From the NCBI GenBank assembly GCA_016929985.1, contig JAFGIH010000601.1:1-12655 (forward strand): 12,655 bases of DNA. Direction: 5' to 3'. The DNA comes from Thermoleophilia bacterium. GTDB lineage: Bacteria; Actinomycetota; Thermoleophilia; RBG-16-64-13. Made by a program: the position numbers and the translations under genes. Under the pieces are notes generated by a model. That model searched no databases. It saw nothing but the letters and a program-made list of their open reading frames with translations, and was not told where the DNA came from. Positions within the stretch are counted from its first letter, which is position 1. The number at the start of each line of letters is the position of its first letter. Positions 6,832 to 12,655 of this stretch are shown here, one piece after another.

Positions 6832-7582
6832 GGGACTGACTAAGAACTTCGGCGGCCTGGCGGCCGTGAGCGATGTGAGCATGAGCATCCGGCCGGGCGA
6901 GCTTGTCGGCCTCATCGGGCCGAACGGGGCCGGAAAGACCACCTTCTTCAACCTGCTGACCGGGTATCTACGTCCGTCGGCGGGCCGGGTCACCTTCGAG
7001 GGAAAGAACGTCGCCGGCAAGAAGCCGCACCACGTGGCCGCCAGAGGCATGGTACGGAGCTTCCAGCAGGACAATGTGTTCGCCGAATTCACCGCTTTGG
7101 AGAACCTGGAGCTGGCGGCTCATCTACATTCAGGCGTCAGCTTCTGGCAGTCCATACTCAAGACGCGTAGCTCCCGGCAACATGAGAAGGATATCCGGCG
7201 GAGGGCCGAGGAGACGCTCGAGTTGGTGGGCATCGGAGCCCTGGCCGACGCCACGGCGGGGTCTCTGGCTCACGGCCACAAGCGGATGCTGGGCATCGGC
7301 CTGGCGCTGATGTGCCAGCCGAGACTCTTGATGCTCGACGAGCCACTCGCGGGCATGAACGTCTCTGAAGTCGACGACACGCTGGCTCTGGTGCGGAAGC
7401 TGTGGGAGGGCGGACTCACGATCCTCCTCATCGAGCACAACATGCGGGCCGCCATGAGCGTGTGCGAGAGGTTCTGCGTTCTGAGCTTCGGCAGGAAGAT
7501 AGCGGAGGGCACCCCCGACGAGATCAGGAACAATCCTGAGGTCGTGCAGGCCTATCTGGGGACGGCGGCCAATGTTGCTTGA
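6818..7582 (+). CDS. livG: HAAT-family ABC transporter ATPase LivG
   Basis: A 254-residue cytoplasmic ATPase that powers the importer with LivF. Motifs seen: Walker A GPNGAGKT (residues 34-41), Q-loop RSFQQDN (80-86), an ABC signature of unusual sequence LAHGHKRML (150-158), Walker B LLMLDEP (170-176) and switch His207 in LIEHNM. The insertion between Q-loop and signature (about 105-130, basic and hydrophilic) is a normal LivG trait, as is the C-terminal EVVQAYLG. The signature has His where LSGGQ-type loops usually have Gln; ATPase function is still expected since the other motifs are intact. It overlaps livM by 14 nt and livF by 11 nt. Confidence 0.92.
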   Translation: MLQVEGLTKNFGGLAAVSDVSMSIRPGELVGLIGPNGAGKTTFFNLLTGYLRPSAGRVTFEGKNVAGKKPHHVAARGMVRSFQQDNVFAEFTALENLELAAHLHSGVSFWQSILKTRSSRQHEKDIRRRAEETLELVGIGALADATAGSLAHGHKRMLGIGLALMCQPRLLMLDEPLAGMNVSEVDDTLALVRKLWEGGLTILLIEHNMRAAMSVCERFCVLSFGRKIAEGTPDEIRNNPEVVQAYLGTAANVA

Positions 7583-8276
7583 ACTCAAAGACGTCACCGT
7601 CTACTACGGATCGGCCATGGCGGTCACCGATATCAGCCTGACCCAGGAAGAGGGCACCATCATCAGCGTGATCGGGGCCAACGGCGCAGGCAAGAGCACC
7701 ATTCTCAAGGCCATCAACGGCTTGGTGCGCCCGCGCTTCGGCACGGTGGAGTTCGACGGGAAGCGCATAGACGGGTCCGGCACCGACACCATCGTGAAAG
7801 CAGGCATCGCCTGCGTTCCCGAGAGCCGCAAGCTCTTCCCCTACATGAGCGTGCAGTCGAATCTCATGCTGGGCGCCTATCTGCGCAAAGACAAGCAGGC
7901 CATCCAGCAGGACCTCGCGGACGTCTTCGCCCTCTTCCCGCGTTTGAAAGAGAGGCTCAAGCAGAAGGCAGGGAGTCTGAGCGGCGGCGAACAGCAGATG
8001 CTGGCGATAGGCCGTGCGCTGATGGCCAAGCCCAAGCTGCTGATGATGGATGAGCCGTCACTGGGACTGGCCCCGATCGTCATAGATGCCGTGGCCGACG
8101 CCATTCTCGAGATCAACCGGGGAGGAGTCAACGTACTGCTCGTGGAGCAGAACGCCGGCCTGGTGGAGAGGGTGGCGCAGCAGTGCTACGTCATCGAGGT
8201 CGGGAAGATCGTGCTTGAAGGCGATATCAAGGAATTGATGTCTGACGACTCGGTCCGGCGGGCCTTCCTGGGCTAG
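7572..8276 (+). CDS. livF: HAAT-family ABC transporter ATPase LivF
   Basis: A 234-residue cytoplasmic ATPase, partner of LivG. Motifs seen: Walker A GANGAGKS (residues 35-42), the LivF-type segment VPESRKLFPYMSV (82-94), a canonical signature LSGGEQQMLAIGRAL (136-150), Walker B LLMMDEPSLGL (156-166) and VEQN (191-194). The last of these has the Gln normal for LivF in place of the switch His. The protein ends in RRAFLG, as family members do. It is the last gene of the overlapping importer set; 64 nt then separate it from the PreA-like gene, short enough for read-through, and I see no terminator there. Confidence 0.93.
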   Translation: MLLELKDVTVYYGSAMAVTDISLTQEEGTIISVIGANGAGKSTILKAINGLVRPRFGTVEFDGKRIDGSGTDTIVKAGIACVPESRKLFPYMSVQSNLMLGAYLRKDKQAIQQDLADVFALFPRLKERLKQKAGSLSGGEQQMLAIGRALMAKPKLLMMDEPSLGLAPIVIDAVADAILEINRGGVNVLLVEQNAGLVERVAQQCYVIEVGKIVLEGDIKELMSDDSVRRAFLG

Positions 8277-8340
8277 CAGGCTGCGGCCTCTGGGTCCGGC
8301 CGGCCGTGTCCGTGCTCTCAGTGCTGACAGGAGTTGGCCG

Positions 8341-9759
8341 ATGAATGACAACGCTCATCGCAGCGATGCGTCCACCACGGACGTCACTCTGGCCGGCGTG
8401 CGCTTCAGGTCGCCTATCGGGTTGGCCCCCATAGGCGGCGGGAGTCACTGGGGCAGGCCGGACCCAGACCCCGAGCGGGAACGTGAGGTGTGTCTGGACC
8501 TCCTGCTGCAGAACGTCCGGGCCGGCTCGAGCTGCGTCTATCTGAATTTCTCGTATCTCACGGAGCAGACGTTTCTGAAGCTGAGGGGCGGCGAGCCGCC
8601 GGCGCCGGCCGGCCCGGCTGCGCCCGGCGGCCCCGGGGCGCCGGGCGAGAGGTTCATGAGGGCCGGTACGCCCGTCGCCCCCTACGGCGTCGAGGGTCTC
8701 TTCTCGACCGTGTCGCCGGGGCCCAGTCCTCCGGACCCCCAGAGAGAGGTGTCCAGGCTCCGCTGGCAGGCAGGCCTCGTAGCGGAGCTCAAAGAGCGGA
8801 AGCCCGAGGGTGTGCCCATCATCGGCGGGCTGATCGGGTGCGGTGGCCTGCCCGATGCCTACGTGGACGCAGCCCGCGAGTGCGAGAAGATGGGCGTCGA
8901 CCTCCTCGAGATCAACTTCCACTGCCCGCTACAGGCGGGGCAGCGTGATGGGGTCGACAACGCCCTCGAGCACCGGTTTCCCCCGGTCTCGCAGGGCGGT
9001 CTGCTCACCGAGAGCCCAGATGTGGTGGAGGCGGTGGTGCGCGGCGTGGCGCAGGCCGTCAGCATCCCTGTGGGAGCCAAGTTCTCGGCCGAGGTGGGCT
9101 TTCCGCGCATCGTGCGGTTGGCCAGGCTGGTCAGAGACGCCGGGGCGAAGTACATCAGCGTGGGAGGGGCGGCGGTGAGCATCGCCCCGCCCGACATCTA
9201 TAACAGGGGCAGGCCGCTGTGGCCCTTCGTCGACGGCAATCCTTTCTGCCTCACCTCCGGGTCGTGGATGCGGCGGGTCTGCTACCGCGACGTGGCGGCC
9301 GTGGCCAGGTTCGCCCCCGGCCTGGACATCATCGCCTCGGGCGGGCTGGTGACTCCGCAGCACTGCGTCGAAGCCATGATGCTGGGGGCGACCATGGCCC
9401 AGCTCTGCACGGGCGTCATGGAGCAGGGGAGGGGTCTGTTGCGGCGCAGCAACGTCTTCTTGCGCGACTTCCTGGCCGAGCAGGGCTATGGCGGGGCCCG
9501 GGAGCTGGTCGGACTGGGACTGCCGTTCGTCAAGTACGCCGAGGACCTCGACGTCCTGGGCGGCCGGGTGGTGAGCACAGTGGACGAGACGAAGTGCACC
9601 AAGTGCCTGCACTGCCTCGACAACCTCTGCGTCGCCATCGGACGCGAGCAGGACCGGATCACCGTGGACGCGGACAAGTGCACCGGTTGCGGCGCGTGTA
9701 CCATAGCCTGTGAGGCCGACGCATTCCGGCTTGACAAGCGTGGAGGAGACCACCTATGA
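8341..9759 (+). CDS. PreA/dihydroorotate-dehydrogenase-like FMN oxidoreductase with C-terminal 2x[4Fe-4S] ferredoxin domain
   Basis: A 472-residue cytoplasmic protein. Residues about 16-365 look like the FMN TIM barrel of the dihydroorotate / dihydropyrimidine dehydrogenase family. They include the opening FRSPIGLAPIGG (22-33), LEINFHCP (189-196) with Cys195 at the place of the catalytic Cys of that family, Lys247 in PVGAKFSAEV, and a phosphate-binding end IIASGGLVTPQ (330-340). Residues 419-457 carry two cluster motifs: C419-C422-C425-C430 (fourth Cys spaced by four) and C447-C450-C453-C457. PreA of bacterial dihydropyrimidine dehydrogenase has the same order of domains, but that enzyme needs the NAD(P)H partner PreT, which is not encoded here. 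A Pro/Ala/Gly-rich insertion (85-102) extends a surface loop. AGGAG (8329-8333) lies 7 nt before the ATG. Reduction or oxidation of a ring double bond is inferred; a biosynthetic PyrD role is unlikely given the neighbours. Confidence 0.82.
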   Translation: MNDNAHRSDASTTDVTLAGVRFRSPIGLAPIGGGSHWGRPDPDPEREREVCLDLLLQNVRAGSSCVYLNFSYLTEQTFLKLRGGEPPAPAGPAAPGGPGAPGERFMRAGTPVAPYGVEGLFSTVSPGPSPPDPQREVSRLRWQAGLVAELKERKPEGVPIIGGLIGCGGLPDAYVDAARECEKMGVDLLEINFHCPLQAGQRDGVDNALEHRFPPVSQGGLLTESPDVVEAVVRGVAQAVSIPVGAKFSAEVGFPRIVRLARLVRDAGAKYISVGGAAVSIAPPDIYNRGRPLWPFVDGNPFCLTSGSWMRRVCYRDVAAVARFAPGLDIIASGGLVTPQHCVEAMMLGATMAQLCTGVMEQGRGLLRRSNVFLRDFLAEQGYGGARELVGLGLPFVKYAEDLDVLGGRVVSTVDETKCTKCLHCLDNLCVAIGREQDRITVDADKCTGCGACTIACEADAFRLDKRGGDHL

Positions 9760-9760
9760 T
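9731..9760 (+). promoter_or_regulatory. Near-consensus promoter placing the IclR gene on a leaderless transcript
   Basis: TTGACA (9731-9736, perfect) and TATGAT (9755-9760, 5 of 6) are separated by 18 nt. They lie inside the last codons of the PreA-like gene. The -10 box ends 6 nt before ATG 9767, so transcription should begin at or next to the A of that ATG. This is the usual geometry of leaderless genes in actinobacteria. Confidence 0.6.
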
Positions 9761-9766
9761 GCAGCG

Positions 9767-10669
9767 ATGGACGCTATGCTGAACTCGATACCGCCTAGTG
9801 AACCGCAGATAGGCGAATCTGCGGAGGACGGCAGCAAGGAGTCCTACCTCCAGCTGGTGCCCGCTGTAGACCAGGCCATCCGCCTTCTCTTCGGGCTGGC
9901 CAACACCGTGGGAGGCGAGGGGTCGCTCACCGAGCTCTCCAAAGAGGTCGGCATCAGCAAGAGCAAAGGGCTGGCCATCCTCAACACGCTCCGCAACGCC
10001 GGCTTGGTCATGCGCAACGAGCGCACCAAGAACTACCGACTGGGGCCCAGTATCCTCACACTGACGCGGGCTCTCACCAACAACACCGATCTTGCGCAGT
10101 CGGTCTACCCGTATCTGGAAGACCTAGCCGCGCAGACCGGCTGCAGCTTCCACCTGGGGGTCGTGTCCGGCGACACCCTGTTCGTCATAGCGCGGCGGCA
10201 TGCGCCGGGCGGCACCTATATCGCCGTGGATGTGGGGCACCGCTATCCTCTGACCTGGGGCGCTCACGGTAGGGCCTACCTTGCGACTCTCCCTCAAGAG
10301 GAGTTCGAGCGGCGCCTGGAGCAGAGCTCCATCATCCAGGCGGGGGAGACCGATCGCGACGGCATCGACCGGGACGTCCTGCAGAGGCAGGTGGACGAAG
10401 CGCGCGAGCTGGGCTACGGGATGAACCTGGGCACCACCTGGTCGGGGCTCAACGCCGTCAGCGCGCCCATCTACATCCCGGCTGCCGACGCGGTGGGGGG
10501 ACGGCGGGCGGTCGCCTATCTCGTGGCGGTCAGCAACTTCTCGGTAGAGCGGGCCCACCAGATCGGCCGGCTGATGCTCGAAGTCACCACGGAGATGAGC
10601 CAGAAGCTCGGCCCCATGTTCGAGGCCGTCAACCTGCACTTCCCGCTTTCTCGCCCCCTGTTCTTGTAG
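9767..10669 (+). CDS. IclR-family transcriptional regulator
   Basis: A 300-residue DNA-binding regulator, likely controlling the surrounding transport and catabolic genes. After a variable N-terminal tail of about 30 residues, residues about 31-93 form the IclR winged helix-turn-helix (VPAVDQAIRLL, LTELSKEVGISKSKGLAILN, RNERTKNYRLG). From about residue 105 the effector-binding domain follows (SVYPYLEDLAAQTG, HLGVVSGDTLFVI, RYPLTWGAHGRAYLAT, ELGYGMNLG, ending in a two-helix segment). ATG 9767 is preferred because a strong promoter ends 6 nt before it; GTG 9710, GTG 9740 and ATG 9776 are possible alternatives. A GGAGGAG at 9742-9748 is placed for an out-of-frame ATG at 9756, not for this gene. 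Its own promoter within the cluster suggests separate, perhaps autoregulated, expression. The effector is unknown. Confidence 0.88.
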   Translation: MDAMLNSIPPSEPQIGESAEDGSKESYLQLVPAVDQAIRLLFGLANTVGGEGSLTELSKEVGISKSKGLAILNTLRNAGLVMRNERTKNYRLGPSILTLTRALTNNTDLAQSVYPYLEDLAAQTGCSFHLGVVSGDTLFVIARRHAPGGTYIAVDVGHRYPLTWGAHGRAYLATLPQEEFERRLEQSSIIQAGETDRDGIDRDVLQRQVDEARELGYGMNLGTTWSGLNAVSAPIYIPAADAVGGRRAVAYLVAVSNFSVERAHQIGRLMLEVTTEMSQKLGPMFEAVNLHFPLSRPLFL

Positions 10670-10677
10670 GGGCGAGA
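10649..10677 (+). other. Hairpin overlapping the IclR stop codon
   Basis: TCTCGCCCC (10649-10657) pairs with GGGGCGAGA (10669-10677) over nine perfect base pairs, with two more G-U pairs outside. The loop is 11 nt and the TAG stop lies at its edge. No T-tract follows, so strong termination is not expected. It may reduce read-through into, or protect the end of, the IclR message before the MmgE/PrpD gene 33 nt downstream. Confidence 0.5.
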
Positions 10678-10710
10678 GGCGCTCGGATCGACAAGGAAAG
10701 AAAGGACATC

Positions 10711-12129
10711 ATGGCAGAGCAGAGTGGCAACGAGGCCAGACCCGACGCGACCCAACTCTTCGTGGAGAACTTCCAGAAGACCCGCTACGAAGACCTCCCG
10801 CCCGAAGTGGTCAAGATAACCAAAGACCAGGTGCTCGACTTCTTCGGGGTGGCCCTCGGCGGGTCGGGCGAAGCCGCGGTACCCGAACTACGCGATCTGG
10901 TGCTGGAGTGGGGAGGTGCCCCGCAGAGCACCATCTTCAAGTGGGGGGACAAGGTGCCTACTCCGAACGCCGCCCAGGTGAACGCCACCATGGCTCACTC
11001 GCTCGACTTCGACGACGTCCACGAGGACGCCATCATGCATCCCGGCGTCGTCGCTATCCCCACGGCGCTTGCCATGGCCGAGTATGTGGGCGGGCTGAGC
11101 GGCCGCGAGTTCATCACGGCTGTGGCTCTCGGCACCGACTTCATCTGCCGTTGCGGCCTGGCCACGCGGCCGGGGGAGAGCATCCATCCCTACGGATGGC
11201 ACCTCACTACCCTCTATGGCTATATGACCGCCGCCTTCGTGGCGGCCAAGGTAATGGGTCTCGACGAGCAGAAGATGACCTACTCGGTCGGCATCGCCTA
11301 TCACCAGTCGTCGGGCAACGGCCAGCCGGTGAAAGACGGGGCGCATACCAAGCGCCTGGGCCCGGGCATGGCGGTGCGGGGCGGCATCTCCTCGGCAATG
11401 ATGGCCAAGCGCGGCATCACGGGCGCGCACAACTGCCTGGAGGGCAAGGCCGGCCTGTACAAGGTCTACCATATGGGCGCCTACTCCCGGGAGAAGCTCA
11501 TCGACGAGTTGGGCACCCGGTTCGAGGGCATCAACGTGTCCATCAAACCGTATCCGTGCTGCCGGGGCGTGCATGCTTTCTGCGATGCCGGCCTGGCGCT
11601 GGCCGCGAAGTACGATATCGACCCCGGCGAGGTGCAGAGCATCCTCATCGAGTGCGGAGAGGGCACCTATGGCCTGCTGGGCTCGCCGCTGGAGTTCAAG
11701 GCCACCCCGCGTAACCCCGTCGACTCTCAGTTCAGCATCGTCTGGGGTGTGGGTTCGGCTCTGGCCCGGCGCCGCGTGTCGTTGGACGACTTCACCTGGG
11801 AATCAATCAAGAGCCCGGACATCCTGGGCCTGACCGCCAAGACCGACGTGCAGATCGACCACGACTTCGACCGTGGCGACCAGGGCATCGAGCCAGCCCG
11901 GGTCACCGTGACCATGAAGGGTGGCGCCGTATACGTGGAGCAGTGCGACCTGCCCACCGGCACCCCGTCGCGGCCCCTGTCGTTCGCCGATATCGAGACG
12001 AAGTATCGGAATCTGTTGGAACACGCGGGCCAGCCCATCTCGGCGGCCAACGCCGACATGCTGGTGGAGAGCGTGGCAGGGCTCGAGGAGATGGAGGACG
12101 TACAGGATCTGATCGGCCTGACGAATTAG
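10711..12129 (+). CDS. MmgE/PrpD-family protein (2-methylcitrate dehydratase / iminodisuccinate epimerase / cis-aconitate decarboxylase superfamily)
   Basis: A 472-residue cytoplasmic enzyme with the full MmgE/PrpD fold. Conserved blocks seen: NATMAHSLDFDDVHE (91-105) with Asp101, Asp102 and His104, then His110 in MHPG, GWHLTT with His164, the GAHTKRLGPGMA block with Lys214 (family active-site lysine), and KPYPCCRGVHAF (279-290) with Lys279 and the Cys pair. The residues lining the pocket in characterised members are therefore present. Known reactions range over dehydration of 2-methylcitrate, decarboxylation of cis-aconitate and epimerisation of iminodisuccinate, so the exact reaction cannot be given. 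Neighbouring HyuA- and PreA-like genes favour a catabolic role over propionate metabolism, since no prpB or prpC is seen. AAAGGA at 10701-10706 is 4 nt before the ATG, with an earlier AAGGAAAG just upstream. The next gene starts 19 nt after its stop. Confidence 0.87.
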   Translation: MAEQSGNEARPDATQLFVENFQKTRYEDLPPEVVKITKDQVLDFFGVALGGSGEAAVPELRDLVLEWGGAPQSTIFKWGDKVPTPNAAQVNATMAHSLDFDDVHEDAIMHPGVVAIPTALAMAEYVGGLSGREFITAVALGTDFICRCGLATRPGESIHPYGWHLTTLYGYMTAAFVAAKVMGLDEQKMTYSVGIAYHQSSGNGQPVKDGAHTKRLGPGMAVRGGISSAMMAKRGITGAHNCLEGKAGLYKVYHMGAYSREKLIDELGTRFEGINVSIKPYPCCRGVHAFCDAGLALAAKYDIDPGEVQSILIECGEGTYGLLGSPLEFKATPRNPVDSQFSIVWGVGSALARRRVSLDDFTWESIKSPDILGLTAKTDVQIDHDFDRGDQGIEPARVTVTMKGGAVYVEQCDLPTGTPSRPLSFADIETKYRNLLEHAGQPISAANADMLVESVAGLEEMEDVQDLIGLTN

Positions 12130-12148
12130 GGCAGAAGGGCAGCGACAG

Positions 12149-12655
12149 GTGGGCTACTTCGTAGGGGTCGACGGAGGGGGAACGTTCACAGACTGCGCGG
12201 CCATGGATGAGGAGGGCCGCCTCTATTTCGCCAAAGCGGCGACGACGAAGGAAGACTTCGCTGTCGGCATGTTCGACGCTCTCTCGGCGCTGGCCGACGA
12301 GTGCGGCACCACGGTGCCCGAGTTGATCGCCTCCACCGAGCGCTTCAACCTCGGCACCACGGTGGGCACCAACCTGCTTGTCGAGCGGCGCGGCGCCCGG
12401 ACAGGGCTGCTTGCGACCGCGGGGCATGGCGACTCCATCCTCATCATGAGGGGCACGGGCCGCACCGCCGGACTCGAGCTCGACCTGCTGTTCCATCCAC
12501 AAGCCACTCAGAAGCCCGTGCCGCTGGTGCCGCGGGCGTTCATCCGCGAGATCCCCGAGCGCATCGACTGCATGGGCGAAGAGGTCGTGTCGCTCGACGA
12601 AGACGCGGTGGAGGCGGCCGTGCGCAGCCTGGTTGAAGACGCCGGGGCGACCGCC
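12149..12655 (+). CDS. hyuA: Hydantoinase/oxoprolinase HyuA-type subunit, 5' part only
   Basis: The frame is open from GTG 12149 to the window end (169 codons), so only about a quarter of the usual 650-700 residues is present. Residues 6-15 read GVDGGGTFTD, the ATP-binding phosphate loop of the hydantoinase/oxoprolinase/acetone carboxylase family (usually GVDvGGTFTD). Residues 68-82 (LGTTVGTNLLVERRG) and the following ARTGLLATAGHGD block are further family hallmarks. Members hydrolyse cyclic amides such as 5-oxoproline or N-methylhydantoin with ATP, usually with a HyuB partner, which would be expected just downstream. The start is GTG, with AGAAGGG at 12133-12139 spaced 9 nt upstream; there is no ATG near the N-terminus. 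The 19-nt gap makes it an operon partner of the MmgE/PrpD gene. Confidence 0.88.
   Translation, partial: MGYFVGVDGGGTFTDCAAMDEEGRLYFAKAATTKEDFAVGMFDALSALADECGTTVPELIASTERFNLGTTVGTNLLVERRGARTGLLATAGHGDSILIMRGTGRTAGLELDLLFHPQATQKPVPLVPRAFIREIPERIDCMGEEVVSLDEDAVEAAVRSLVEDAGATA

Noticed and set aside
8341..9759. Biosynthetic dihydroorotate dehydrogenase (PyrD)
   Set aside because: The fused two-cluster ferredoxin domain and neighbours typical of uptake and catabolism argue against pyrimidine biosynthesis.
10711..12129. 2-methylcitrate dehydratase of the propionate pathway (PrpD)
   Set aside because: No prpB or prpC is present, and the family covers several reactions, so the specific name is not supported.

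Overview
The window is high-GC DNA with compact operons, GTG/TTG starts, four-base ATGA overlaps and one apparently leaderless gene. The binding protein is a lipoprotein with a long Thr/Ala/Pro linker after the lipobox. Together these suggest an actinobacterium. The fused 2x[4Fe-4S] flavoprotein and the URO-D-type protein would suit an anaerobic or facultative lifestyle, but that is inference and no taxonomic marker is present.

Layout. (1) Positions 1-306 are the 3' end of a uroporphyrinogen-decarboxylase (URO-D) superfamily gene. (2) A 31-nt imperfect inverted repeat (318-432, with outer extensions to 301-442) fills the gap between this gene and the convergent minus-strand genes. (3) Two major facilitator superfamily transporters lie on the minus strand (1966-3207, then 437-1969) and are joined by an ATGA overlap. 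(4) A divergent control region of about 350 bp (3208-3560) carries promoter-like elements for both directions. (5) A complete branched-chain-amino-acid-type (HAAT) ABC importer follows on the plus strand: lipoprotein binding protein, a large hairpin, then LivH, LivM, LivG and LivF with overlapping ends (3561-8276). (6) A catabolic-looking block comes next: a PreA/dihydroorotate-dehydrogenase-like FMN protein with a C-terminal two-cluster ferredoxin domain (8341-9759), an IclR-family regulator (9767-10669), an MmgE/PrpD-family protein (10711-12129) and the start of a HyuA-type ATP-dependent hydantoinase/oxoprolinase (12149 to the window end).

Working model (inference). The ABC importer takes up a small amide, amino-acid-like or carboxylated N-heterocyclic compound. 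The PreA-like enzyme reduces or oxidises a ring C-C double bond using ferredoxin-type electrons, the HyuA-type enzyme opens a cyclic amide with ATP, and the MmgE/PrpD protein dehydrates, isomerises or epimerises a carboxylic acid intermediate. The IclR protein would sense the substrate or an intermediate. The substrate cannot be read from sequence. The set does not match a textbook pathway I can name with confidence, and this block is the most interesting part of the window. No RNA genes, CRISPR arrays, insertion sequences or phage genes were seen.
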